A stretch of DNA of 64,000 nt, from contig NZ_CP045178.1 of NCBI RefSeq assembly GCF_009296025.1, positions 5,394,001-5,458,000 on the forward strand. The letters run 5' to 3'. The stretch comes from Streptomyces tsukubensis. GTDB lineage: Bacteria > Actinomycetota > Actinomycetes > Streptomycetales > Streptomycetaceae. Every line of letters begins with the position of its first letter. Position 1 is the first letter of the stretch. Shown here piece after piece: positions 1 through 7,925 of the stretch. Both the position numbers and the translations under genes were made by a program. Below the pieces are notes generated by a model, which was not told the DNA's origin, did no database searches, and was given only the letters and a program-made list of their open reading frames with translations.

Positions 1-1
1 C

Positions 2-1570
2 CTCGTCTGCGGCTTCCTCGGCATGTGGGTGCCGACCATGCAGACCCTCGCGCTGATGGTCGTCGCCGTCCTCGCCTCCGTGATCGTCGGCGGCCTGCTC
101 GGTCTCGCGGGCGGGCTCTCCGAGCGCACCCACAGGGCGCTGCGGCCGGTGCTCGACACCATGCAGGTGCTGCCCGCCTTCGCGTATCTGCTGCCCGTCG
201 TACTCGTCTTCGGCATCGGGGTGCCCGCGGCCGTCCTCGCCACCGTCATCTACGCGGCTCCGCCCATGGCCAGGCTCACCGCGCTCGGGCTGCGGGACGC
301 GGACGGCGGCGTCATGGAGGCCGTCACCTCGCTGGGCGCCACCGCACGGCAGCGGCTGACCACGGCCAGGCTGCCGCTGGCCCGCAAACAGCTCCTCCTC
401 GGCCTCAACCAGACGATCATGATGGCTCTCTCGATGGCCGTCATCGCCTCGGTGATCGGAGCGGGCGGCCTCGGCGACCGCGTCTACCAGGCGCTGGCCT
501 CCGTCGACGTCGGCGCGGCCCTCGCGGCGGGCATCCCCATCGTGCTGCTCGCCGTCGTCCTGGACCGTACGACCGCAGCCGCGGGTGAACGGATCGGCGC
601 GGGGCACCACGAGACGTCCCCGCTGCGTGGCGCGCGCGGCTGGGGTCTCGCCGCCGTCCTCACGGTCGCCGTCGCGCTCGCCGTTCGCGCGGCGGGCCGC
701 CTCGACTGGCCGGAGAGCTGGACCGTCACCATCGCGACGACCGTCAACGACGCCGTCGACTGGATGACCGACCACCTCTACTCCGGCATCCCCGTGATCG
801 GCGGCACCGCCGACTGGGCGGCGCACTTCACCACCTGGATACTCGACCCCGTACGCGACGGCCTCCAATGGCTGCCGTGGTGGTCGCTGCTGCTGATCGT
901 CGCCGCGCTCGCCTGGCTCATCGGCACCTGGCGCACCGCGCTCACCGCCGTACTCGCCATGGCCGCCATCGGTGTGCTGGGCAGGTGGAGCACGTCACTC
1001 GACACGCTGTCCCAGGTGCTCGCCGCCGTGGCCGTCACCCTTGTCGTCGGCTTCGCCGTCGGTATCGGCGCCGCGCGCAGTGAACGCGTCGACCGCATGC
1101 TGCGGCCCGTGCTCGACGTCTTCCAGACCATGCCGCAGTTCGTCTATCTGATTCCCGTCGTCGCGCTCTTCGGCGTCGGCCGGGCGCCCGCCGTGGCCGC
1201 CGCGGTGATCTACGCGCTGCCGGCCGTCGTACGGATCACCGCGCAGGGCGTACGCGGGGTGAACCCGGCGGCGCTGGAGTCCGCGCGCTCCCTCGGCGCC
1301 ACCACAGGGCAGCAACTGCGCCAGGTCCAGTTGCCCTTGGCGCGGCCCGCGCTGCTCCTCGCCGTCAACCAGGGCGTCGTCCTGGTCCTCGCCGTCGTCA
1401 TCATCGGCGGCCTCGTCGGCGGCGGCGCGCTCGGCTACGACGTGGTCTACGGCCTCGCCCAGGGCGACTTCGCGACCGGTCTGGTGGCCGGAGTCGCGAT
1501 CGTCTGCCTGGGACTGATGCTGGACCGGGTCACACAGCCGACGACACGCAGCGGACGGAAGGGCGCCTGA
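2..1570 (+). CDS. glycine betaine/proline ABC transporter permease, two fused permease units (5' partial)
   Basis: Inner-membrane channel of a compatible-solute (glycine betaine/proline/choline) importer. The frame is open to the left edge, so the true start lies upstream; 522 residues are visible. It contains two copies of the binding-protein-dependent permease fold: RPVLDTMQVLPAFAYLLP and RPVLDVFQTMPQFVYLIP mark the repeat, each followed by an EAA-type loop (TSLGATARQ and RSLGATTGQ) that docks on the ATPase. ProW/OpuAB proteins usually carry one such unit, so this is an internal duplication or fusion. The stop overlaps the ATG of the binding-protein gene (TGATG), indicating translational coupling. 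The ATPase is presumably just upstream, outside the window. Confidence 0.9.
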   Translation, partial: LVCGFLGMWVPTMQTLALMVVAVLASVIVGGLLGLAGGLSERTHRALRPVLDTMQVLPAFAYLLPVVLVFGIGVPAAVLATVIYAAPPMARLTALGLRDADGGVMEAVTSLGATARQRLTTARLPLARKQLLLGLNQTIMMALSMAVIASVIGAGGLGDRVYQALASVDVGAALAAGIPIVLLAVVLDRTTAAAGERIGAGHHETSPLRGARGWGLAAVLTVAVALAVRAAGRLDWPESWTVTIATTVNDAVDWMTDHLYSGIPVIGGTADWAAHFTTWILDPVRDGLQWLPWWSLLLIVAALAWLIGTWRTALTAVLAMAAIGVLGRWSTSLDTLSQVLAAVAVTLVVGFAVGIGAARSERVDRMLRPVLDVFQTMPQFVYLIPVVALFGVGRAPAVAAAVIYALPAVVRITAQGVRGVNPAALESARSLGATTGQQLRQVQLPLARPALLLAVNQGVVLVLAVVIIGGLVGGGALGYDVVYGLAQGDFATGLVAGVAIVCLGLMLDRVTQPTTRSGRKGA

Positions 1571-2595
1571 TGCCTGGGATACGCACACACGCCACGCGGG
1601 GCCTCGCCGGGCGAACAGGTAGGGCACGGGCCACCGCCGTGCGAAGGCGCGCCGCCGCCCTGCTGGGCGCGGGCACGCTGCTCGCCGCCACCGGCTGCGG
1701 CGCCGCCGACATGACCAAGCAGGCGTCCCCGTACGCCAATGCCAAGGGCGCCAAGACCGTGACGCTCTCCGTGCAGTCGTGGGTGGGCGCGCAGGCCAAC
1801 ACCGCCGTGGTCAAGTACCTGCTCGAACACAAGCTGCACTACCGGGTCGACACCGTCCAGGTCGACGAGGTGCCCGCCTGGGACGCCCTCAGCCAGGGCC
1901 GGGTGGACGCGATCCTTGAGGACTGGGGCCACCCCGACCAGGAGCAGCGCTACGTCAAGGACAAGAAGACCATCCGGCCCGCGGGCGACCTCGGTGTCAC
2001 CGGGCACATCGGCTGGTACGTGCCGACCTACTTCGCCAAGAAGCACCCGGACGTCACGGACTACAAGAACCTCAACAAGTACGCCGGCCAGTTGCGTACG
2101 GCGGAGAGCGGCGGCAAGGGCCAGCTCATGGACGGCTCGCCGTCCTATGTCACCAACGACAAGGCGCTGGTCAAGAACCTGAAGCTCAACTTCCAGGTGG
2201 TCTTCGCCGGTTCGGAGGCGGCACAGATCACTCAGATGAAGCAGTTCGCCAAGGAGAAGAAGCCGTACCTGACGTACTGGTACCAGCCGCAGTGGCTGTT
2301 CGAGCAGATCCCCATGACGGAGGTCAAGCTGCCCACGTACAAGGAGGGCTGCGACAAGGATCTCGCGGCGATCACCTGCGCCTATCCGAAGACGCCGCTT
2401 CAGAAGTACCTCAACACCGGCTTCGCCAAGAACGGCGGTGAGGCGGCGGAGTTCGTGAAGCGGTTCAAGTGGTCGACCACGGACCAGAACGAGGTCGCCC
2501 TCCTGATCGCCGACAAGAAGATGGCGCCGGAGGCGGCGGCCAAGAAGTGGGTCGACGGCCATGAGGACGTGTGGAAGGCGTGGCTCGGTAAGTAG
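1570..2595 (+). CDS. glycine betaine ABC transporter substrate-binding lipoprotein (OpuAC/ProX type)
   Basis: Extracytoplasmic binding protein of the betaine/proline importer whose permease precedes it. 341 residues. An Arg-rich N-terminus and hydrophobic stretch end in a lipobox, LAATGC (residues about 37-42), so the mature protein should be a lipoprotein anchored at Cys. The body fits OpuAC-type type-II binding proteins: it starts at TVTLSVQSWVGAQANT and contains VDAILEDWGHPDQ and TYWYQPQW, aromatic-rich segments of the kind that form the cation box for quaternary amines. The start overlaps the permease stop by one base. A strong rho-independent terminator follows at 2630-2662, closing the operon. 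Confidence 0.9.
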   Translation: MPGIRTHATRGLAGRTGRARATAVRRRAAALLGAGTLLAATGCGAADMTKQASPYANAKGAKTVTLSVQSWVGAQANTAVVKYLLEHKLHYRVDTVQVDEVPAWDALSQGRVDAILEDWGHPDQEQRYVKDKKTIRPAGDLGVTGHIGWYVPTYFAKKHPDVTDYKNLNKYAGQLRTAESGGKGQLMDGSPSYVTNDKALVKNLKLNFQVVFAGSEAAQITQMKQFAKEKKPYLTYWYQPQWLFEQIPMTEVKLPTYKEGCDKDLAAITCAYPKTPLQKYLNTGFAKNGGEAAEFVKRFKWSTTDQNEVALLIADKKMAPEAAAKKWVDGHEDVWKAWLGK

Positions 2596-2629
2596 CGGGC
2601 GGCCCGACGAGAGCCCGCGCAGCTGAAGG

Positions 2630-2662
2630 CGGCCGGTCCCTTTGAGGAGGACCGGCCGTTTT
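2630..2662 (+). terminator. rho-independent terminator of the betaine transporter operon
   Basis: A perfect 10-bp inverted repeat (CGGCCGGTCC, 2630-2639, paired with GGACCGGCCG, 2649-2658) with a 9-base loop is followed directly by TTTT. It lies 35 bases after the binding-protein stop and just before the convergent AhpD-like gene. Confidence 0.85.
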
Positions 2663-2683
2663 CGCGTGCGTGGGCCGTCCAGG

Positions 2684-3253
2684 TCACCCCCGGGCGGCGG
2701 GCGCCTGCGCCTTGTAGTGGCCGGGCACCATGCGGGTGGAGACCGCGAACCGGTTCCAGGCGTTGATGGCGACGACGGCGGCGATCAGACGTGTCAGCTC
2801 GGACTCCTCGAAGTGCTCGGCGGCGCGCGCGTACACCTCGTCGGGGACGAAACCGTCGGTGAGGAGCGTGATCGCCTCGGTCAGCTCGATCGCCGCGATC
2901 TCCTTGGCGGTGTAGAAGTGCTTGGACTCCTCCCACGCGCTGAGCTGGAAGATCCGCTCGGTCGTCTCACCGGCCGCGAGAGCGTCCTTGGTGTGCATGT
3001 CGACGCAGAAGGCACAGTGGTTGATCTGCGAGGCGCGGATCCTGACCAGTTCCCCGATCGTCGGGTCGAGGCCCTTGCCGGCCGACTGCTCGAACGCGGC
3101 CATGGCCTTGTACACGTCGGGGGCGAGCTTCGCCCAGTGCAGGCGGGGGGTGTGCTCGGGCAGCAGCGCGCCTCCGGGCGTCTGTGAGGTCCCCGCTCCC
3201 GCTCCCGTTCCAGTGCTGCCCGTGGTGTCCGTAACGTTCTCGTTTGTCGTCAT
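2684..3253 (-). CDS. carboxymuconolactone decarboxylase family / AhpD-like protein
   Basis: 189 residues from the ATG at 3253 (MTTNENVTDT); an upstream in-frame ATG at 3283 would only add ten residues toward the divergent gene. The CMD/AhpD core contains CAFCVDMHTKDAL, the CxxC plus downstream His signature of AhpD-type peroxidase-reductant proteins, and SAWEESKHFYTAKEIAAIELTEAIT, typical of this all-helical family. Such proteins act as small thiol antioxidants or alkylhydroperoxidases. Only 47 bases separate its start from the divergent MocR regulator, so the two probably share a promoter region and the regulator may control it. The physiological substrate is unknown. Confidence 0.85.
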   Translation of the reverse strand: MTTNENVTDTTGSTGTGAGAGTSQTPGGALLPEHTPRLHWAKLAPDVYKAMAAFEQSAGKGLDPTIGELVRIRASQINHCAFCVDMHTKDALAAGETTERIFQLSAWEESKHFYTAKEIAAIELTEAITLLTDGFVPDEVYARAAEHFEESELTRLIAAVVAINAWNRFAVSTRMVPGHYKAQAPAARG

Positions 3254-3300
3254 GTGTGCAAGTCTATGAGCGGACCAGCCCACGTGTATGGTCCATTCCC

Positions 3301-4716
3301 ATGCGCGATTCGTGGGCCACTTTGGGCGTCGACCTCCACCTGGACAGCGCGGCGGCGGGCTCGGGCAGGGGAGTGCGCGCGGGGCTCACGCACGCCCTTC
3401 GTGAAGCCGTACGCGGGGGAAGGCTCTCCCCCGGCACCCGGCTGCCCTCGTCCCGCACCCTCGCCGCCGACCTGGGCATCGCCCGCAACACGGTCGCCGA
3501 CGCCTACGCGGACCTCGTCGCGGAGGGCTGGCTCACCGCCAGGCAGGGATCGGGGACCCGGGTCGCCACCCGTACCGCGCCCCGCACGGAACCCTCCTCC
3601 GCCCGCCCCGGACGCGTCCCGGCGGGCCCCGCCCACGACCTGCGGCCCGGCTCGCCCGACCTCGCCTCCTTCCCCCGCGCGGCCTGGCTCAAGGCGGCCC
3701 GCCGCGCCGTGACCCACGCCCCGAACGACGCCTTCGGCCACGCGGACCCGCGCGGCAGACCAGAACTGCGCGCCGCCGTGGCGGAGTACTCGGCGCGCAC
3801 CAGGGGCGTGCACGCGGAGCCGGAACGCGTCATCATCTGCGCCGGATTCGCCCAGGGACTGCGGCTGCTCGGCACCGTCCTCGCGGCCGGGGGAGGACGG
3901 GAGGCGGCGGTCGAGGCGTACGGCCTCGACTTCCACCGGGAGATCCTCAGCGGTACGGGACTGAGGACCCACCCCCTGCCCTTCGACGCCCTCGGCACCG
4001 ACCCGCGGGGGCTCACGAGGGGCCAGAACGCCCCCGCCGCCGTACTGCTGACAGCGGCCCACCAGTTCCCGATGGGCCTGCCCCTCCACCATGAGCGGCG
4101 GGCGACCGTCGTCGACTGGGCGCGGAGCGGCGGCGGACTGATCATCGAGGACGACTACGACGGCGAGTTCCGCTACGACAGGCAGCCCGTGGGCGCGCTC
4201 CAGGGGCTGGCCCCCGACCGTGTGGCCTACCTCGGTACGGCGAGCAAGGCACTGGCGCCCGCCCTGCGCCTGGGCTGGATGATCCTGCCGAGGGGGCTGG
4301 CCGACGAAGTGGCGGCGGCGAAGGGGTGGGCGGACAGGGCGCCGGGCGCGCTGGAGCAGCTCACTCTCGCGGAGTTCATCACCTCGGGCGCCTACGACCG
4401 CCACGTACGGAGCATGCGGCTGCGCTACCGCCGCCGCCGCGACCAGCTGGTACGCACCCTCGCGGACCGCGCCCCCGACGTACGGGTCACCGGCATCGCG
4501 GCCGGTCTGCACGCCGTACTGGAACTGCCCGAGGGCACGGAGGCGGCCGTACTGAGGGCAGCGGCCTGGCAGCAGTTGGCCGTCGAGGGCCTGAGCGCCT
4601 TCCGTCACCCACAGGCCCCGCCGTACGGGCCGGACGCCATCGTGGTGGGGTACGGAACACCGGCCGACCACGGGTGGACGGGGGCGCTGGAGGCGCTCTG
4701 CCGGGCGCTGGCCTGA
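3301..4716 (+). CDS. MocR/PdxR-family transcriptional regulator (GntR HTH + aminotransferase-like domain)
   Basis: 471 residues from the ATG at 3301; upstream in-frame codons overlap the divergent gene. Residues about 10-85 form a GntR winged helix (LREAVRGGRLSPGTRLPSSR, LGIARNTVADAYADL). After a linker, residues about 115-470 are a type-I aminotransferase fold containing IIEDDYDGEFRYDR and GTASKALAPALRLGWM, where the Lys of SKALAP is the expected PLP-binding residue. MocR proteins sense PLP or amino compounds and often control a divergent gene, here the AhpD-like one. A PdxR role in vitamin B6 synthesis is possible, but no pdxST genes are visible. Confidence 0.88.
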   Translation: MRDSWATLGVDLHLDSAAAGSGRGVRAGLTHALREAVRGGRLSPGTRLPSSRTLAADLGIARNTVADAYADLVAEGWLTARQGSGTRVATRTAPRTEPSSARPGRVPAGPAHDLRPGSPDLASFPRAAWLKAARRAVTHAPNDAFGHADPRGRPELRAAVAEYSARTRGVHAEPERVIICAGFAQGLRLLGTVLAAGGGREAAVEAYGLDFHREILSGTGLRTHPLPFDALGTDPRGLTRGQNAPAAVLLTAAHQFPMGLPLHHERRATVVDWARSGGGLIIEDDYDGEFRYDRQPVGALQGLAPDRVAYLGTASKALAPALRLGWMILPRGLADEVAAAKGWADRAPGALEQLTLAEFITSGAYDRHVRSMRLRYRRRRDQLVRTLADRAPDVRVTGIAAGLHAVLELPEGTEAAVLRAAAWQQLAVEGLSAFRHPQAPPYGPDAIVVGYGTPADHGWTGALEALCRALA

Positions 4717-4864
4717 GGGGGCGGCTGCGGCGGGGGGTTCGGCCGGGCTGGTCGAGTGCTGGCAAAAGCGCGGATGTGGGCTGTTTCGCCCGCTCCTCAG
4801 GGAAGCCCGGCCTAGGCTGGTTCTCAGACACGAGCCGATGGACCACAGTGCGAAGGAGCCGATC

Positions 4865-5140
4865 ATGAGCACTGTCCCGAATCTGCCCCTCCCGCCGGGC
4901 AGACCGGAGGAGACCCATCCACTGCGGACCATCCGGGAGATTCGCCAGTCACTACCCGATCACCAGCTCGGACACTTTGATGCCGAGCTGGCCGACACCG
5001 ACATCGATGCCTTGCCCGGCATACTGCACCGATGGGCGACCCTGGGCGCCGACGGGTTCCTTGAACGGCTCACGGCGACTCCGTTCGATGGGCTTGAGTT
5101 CGGGCAGCGTTCCTACGACGATTCGGCGGACGGCGAGTGA
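4865..5140 (+). CDS. putative antitoxin partner of the adjacent PIN toxin
   Basis: 91 residues from the ATG at 4865, chosen because GAAGGAG sits six bases upstream; an earlier ATG at 4838 has no such site. The protein is acidic and helical (LADTDIDALPGILHRWATLG), ending in QRSYDDSADGE. I cannot assign a named DNA-binding fold. The antitoxin call rests on size, charge and the GTGA overlap with the PIN-domain gene, which is the usual antitoxin-toxin order. The pair probably autoregulates from the promoter upstream of 4865. Confidence 0.6.
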   Translation: MSTVPNLPLPPGRPEETHPLRTIREIRQSLPDHQLGHFDAELADTDIDALPGILHRWATLGADGFLERLTATPFDGLEFGQRSYDDSADGE

Positions 5141-5565
5141 TCTACCTGCTCGACACCAACGTGGTTGCCGAGATCACCACCCGGCCGAAGCCCGCCCCGG
5201 CCGTGGTTGCCTGGGCCCGGTCGGTTCCAGCGCCTGCCCTCCACCTCAGCGTCATCACGATCGCGGAGATCGAGGCGGGCATCGAGGGGACACGGGACCT
5301 GGTGCGGCGTACGGCCTTCGAGCGGGCGCTCACGGACGTCCGTGAGCGGTATCGCGACAGGATCGCCGCCATTGGAGAACGCGAGGCACTCGCCTACCTC
5401 GCACTTCATCGAAGGCTGAAAAGTGCCGGAACCAGCATCGATCCGCCCGATGCGTTGATTGCCGCCACTGCCCTGACGAACGGCTGGACACTGGTGAGCC
5501 GCAACACCAAGCATCTGGCGCGGTCAGGCGCCCTTCTGCTGAACCCCTGGGAGTACGAGGGGTAG
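5137..5565 (+). CDS. PIN-domain toxin, VapC/FitB-like ribonuclease
   Basis: 142 residues with a GTG start overlapping the antitoxin stop (GTGA at 5137-5140). The N-terminus YLLDTNVVAEI carries the first catalytic Asp of PIN nucleases; TIAEIEAGIEGTRDL supplies the conserved Glu; DPPDALIAATAL supplies the next acidic residue, and SRNTKHLA is the typical FitB/VapC end motif. These proteins are Mg-dependent RNases that cut tRNA or other RNA when freed from the antitoxin. The SRNTKHL...LLNPW ending resembles FitB more than mycobacterial VapC. Confidence 0.85.
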   Translation: MIYLLDTNVVAEITTRPKPAPAVVAWARSVPAPALHLSVITIAEIEAGIEGTRDLVRRTAFERALTDVRERYRDRIAAIGEREALAYLALHRRLKSAGTSIDPPDALIAATALTNGWTLVSRNTKHLARSGALLLNPWEYEG

Positions 5566-5654
5566 GCCGTGAAGGCTGGAACGCGGCCGAGTACTCCAGC
5601 GTGCGCCGGCCGCCCGCGCCGGCCAGAACCACCCCTCCGATCGGGCCATGGCTG

Positions 5655-6947
5655 TCACTCCGCTGAGGTCTTGCTCGGCAGCGGCTTGCCCAGCATGTCG
5701 CAGATCGCCGTGTCCACCAGCTTCTTGTTGGCCGCGGCCGCCTTCGGCTCCTTGATGTTGAAGTTGGTGGTGGTCAGGACCGCGACGCTGCGGTGGCCCT
5801 TCTTGTCGGTGTAGATCTCGCTCGAATAGCCGGGGTGACCACCGGTGTGGCCCCAGACCGTTCCGCAGGGGCTGTTCACCTTCATCAGCCCCAGGCCGTA
5901 GCCGCCGCCCTCCTCGGGTGCGGAGACGGTGTCGCGCATCTGCTTCATCTGGGCCTTGGGCAGCAGCTTGCCCGCGATCAGCGCCTTCTGGAAGGTCTGC
6001 CAGTCCTTCGCGGTGGAGACCATGCCTCCCGCCGCCCCTGCCCAGCTCGGGTTGATGCCGGTGGTGTCGATGTTGCCGCCCGAGCGCGCGGGGCCGTCGA
6101 AGCCTACGCCCTTGGGCAGGTCGGCGACGCCGGCGAGCAGCTTCCGAAGACGGTCGGAGTCGGGCTCGTAACCCGAGGCGTGCGGCTTTCCCGCGGTGAA
6201 CCCGGCGTCCGTGGACAGGAACGAGTCCTGCATCCCCAGCGGCTTGGTGATCTTCTCTTCGATCAGTTCGGCCAGGCTCTGCCCGGTGGCCTTCTCCAGG
6301 ATCAGGCCGAGGGCCGCGTAGTTGGCGTTGCTGTAGGAGTACTTCTCGCCGGGGGCCGTCGGCGGGTCCTGGGGCGGGGTGACGGCGAGCAGTTGCTCGG
6401 GCGTCCAGGTGCGCTTGTCCTGGCCGGTGAGCGAGGGCAGGAACTCCGGGGTCAGCAGGTAGTCGCCGAGACCGCTGGTGTGGTTGAGGAGCATCCGCAC
6501 GGTGATGTCCTTACCGCCGGGGACCACACCGGGCAGCCACTTCTCCGCCGAGTCGTCCAGGCTCACCTTGTGGCGCGCGACCTCCTTCAGGATCAGTGTG
6601 GCCGTCATCGTCTTGGTGTTGGACGCGACTCTGAACTGGTCGCCGGCCGCGAGGTGGTGGTCCTTCCTCGTCCAGGCGGTCTGCCGCGCGATTTCCAGCG
6701 GCTTGCCCGTGCCCTTGTCGATACGGACGACGACTCCGAGTGACCCCGTGTCCGCGGCCCGCTGCGCGAGGGCGGCCAGCCGCTCGCCGGCCGACTGCCG
6801 CTCGGCCGACACCTCCGCGGAGGCGTGCGTCTTCGTGTCCGCGTCCGCCTCCGAGCAGCTCACGAGCGCCCCGCCCAGACCCGCCGCGAGGGCGACGGCC
6901 AGTGCCCCGTGCAGGGCGCGGCGGCGAGACGGTGTGCGTACAGACAT
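5655..6947 (-). CDS. serine hydrolase, class C beta-lactamase/DD-peptidase family lipoprotein
   Basis: 430 residues from the ATG at 6947, chosen because GAAGGGAA lies just upstream. The signal region (Arg-rich, RALHGALAVALAAG) ends in a lipobox-like LVSC, so the protein is probably a membrane-anchored lipoprotein. All penicillin-recognising motifs of the family are visible: SxxK as SNTK, YxN as YSNAN, and HxG as GHTGGHPG. Members act as D-alanyl-D-alanine carboxypeptidases, esterases or beta-lactamases; which applies cannot be told from sequence. The gene is convergent with the toxin gene. Upstream lies a region with an 11-bp repeat array (7168-7255). Confidence 0.88.
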   Translation of the reverse strand: MSVRTPSRRRALHGALAVALAAGLGGALVSCSEADADTKTHASAEVSAERQSAGERLAALAQRAADTGSLGVVVRIDKGTGKPLEIARQTAWTRKDHHLAAGDQFRVASNTKTMTATLILKEVARHKVSLDDSAEKWLPGVVPGGKDITVRMLLNHTSGLGDYLLTPEFLPSLTGQDKRTWTPEQLLAVTPPQDPPTAPGEKYSYSNANYAALGLILEKATGQSLAELIEEKITKPLGMQDSFLSTDAGFTAGKPHASGYEPDSDRLRKLLAGVADLPKGVGFDGPARSGGNIDTTGINPSWAGAAGGMVSTAKDWQTFQKALIAGKLLPKAQMKQMRDTVSAPEEGGGYGLGLMKVNSPCGTVWGHTGGHPGYSSEIYTDKKGHRSVAVLTTTNFNIKEPKAAAANKKLVDTAICDMLGKPLPSKTSAE

Positions 6948-7167
6948 GACAGTTCCCTTCGAAGGACAGCTACTCGGCGCGGCGACCCCGGGGCTTCCCG
7001 GCCGGGTCGCCGCACAAGAACCATTCAGCCAGCGGGGCCCCTGCCACACATCGCTCGTTGGCGGGCCTTCCCTGGACCTCGGGTCACTCCGAGGAGTGAC
7101 GTGGAGCGACGTGGAGCGACAGGGCGGTCCGCACGCCGTCCGGGCTCTGTCGGGGCTCTGTTCGGGC

Positions 7168-7255
7168 GTCGTCCGAGCGTCGTGCGAGCGTTGTCCGGGC
7201 GTTGTCCGAGCGTCGTGCGGGCGTTGTCCGGGCGTTGTCCGAGCGCTGTCCGGGA
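7168..7255. repeat. array of eight 11-bp direct repeats
   Basis: Eight consecutive 11-base units follow each other without gaps, with the pattern G(T/C)(T/C)GT(C/G)CGRGC (for example GTTGTCCGGGC). They lie between the response-regulator stop and the serine hydrolase start. The period is close to one helical turn. The rest of 6948-7167 holds a few related imperfect units (GTGGAGCGAC twice) and no convincing gene. Confidence 0.85.
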
Positions 7256-7259
7256 AGGA

Positions 7260-7925
7260 TCAGGCAAGCGTGTTCCTGGCCAGTACCGCCGCCTGGGCCC
7301 GGCTCTGACAGCCGGTCTTCGCGAGCAGGCGGCTGACGTGTGTCTTGACCGTGTGCAGGCTCACCACGAGCCGGGCGGCGATCTCGGCGTTGCTCAGCCC
7401 GTCCCCGACCAGCCGCAGCACATCACGCTCACGGGCGGTCAGCTCCCGCAGCCGGGCCATCTCGCCGTCGTCGGGCCGCTGCCGCGTACGCAGATGCCCC
7501 TCGATGATCCTGCGGGTCACCGCGGGGCTCAGTGCGCTGTGCCCGGAAGCCGCCGCCCGTACCGCCCCGGTCAGCTCCTCGTAGGCACTGTTCTTCAGCA
7601 TGAACCCCGCGGCCCCGGCGGCCAGCGCGTCGTCGACGTACTCATCGAGGTCGAACGTCGTCAGCATCAGCACCTGGCTCCGACCGGGGCCGAGCAGCCC
7701 GCGGCGGCCCAGTTCCGCCAGCGCCCACAGCCCGTCCCGCCGGGGCATGCGGATGTCGAGCAACAGCACGTCGGGCTTCAGCCGCGCGCACGTCTCGACG
7801 GCCGCCTCGCCGTTGTCCGCGGTCCCGACCACGGTGAGGTCGGACTGGCTGTCCAGGATGGCGCTGAGCCCCGCGCGGATGATGGGCTCGTCGTCCACCA
7901 CGAGGACGCTGATCGGCTCAGACAT
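7260..7925 (-). CDS. two-component response regulator, NarL/LuxR family
   Basis: 221 residues from the ATG at 7925. The receiver domain (about 1-120) has the acidic pair in VVDDEP, the phosphoacceptor Asp in LLLDIRMPRRDG and the conserved Lys in GFMLKNSAYEEL. The C-terminal LuxR helix-turn-helix is TARERDVLRLVGDGLSNAEI with VSLHTVKTHVSRLLAK. Its start overlaps the end of the histidine kinase gene by eight bases, so the two are co-translated. Targets are unknown; the neighbouring serine hydrolase is one candidate, since the repeat array lies between them. Confidence 0.92.
   Translation of the reverse strand: MSEPISVLVVDDEPIIRAGLSAILDSQSDLTVVGTADNGEAAVETCARLKPDVLLLDIRMPRRDGLWALAELGRRGLLGPGRSQVLMLTTFDLDEYVDDALAAGAAGFMLKNSAYEELTGAVRAAASGHSALSPAVTRRIIEGHLRTRQRPDDGEMARLRELTARERDVLRLVGDGLSNAEIAARLVVSLHTVKTHVSRLLAKTGCQSRAQAAVLARNTLA

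Noticed and set aside
3250..4932. Long open frame on the minus strand opposite the MocR gene
   Set aside because: Arg/Gly/Pro-rich translation without a fold, fully antisense to a clear regulator; such shadows are normal at this GC.
7168..7255. Possible CRISPR array
   Set aside because: Units of 11 bases with no spacers and no cas genes; it is a simple tandem repeat.
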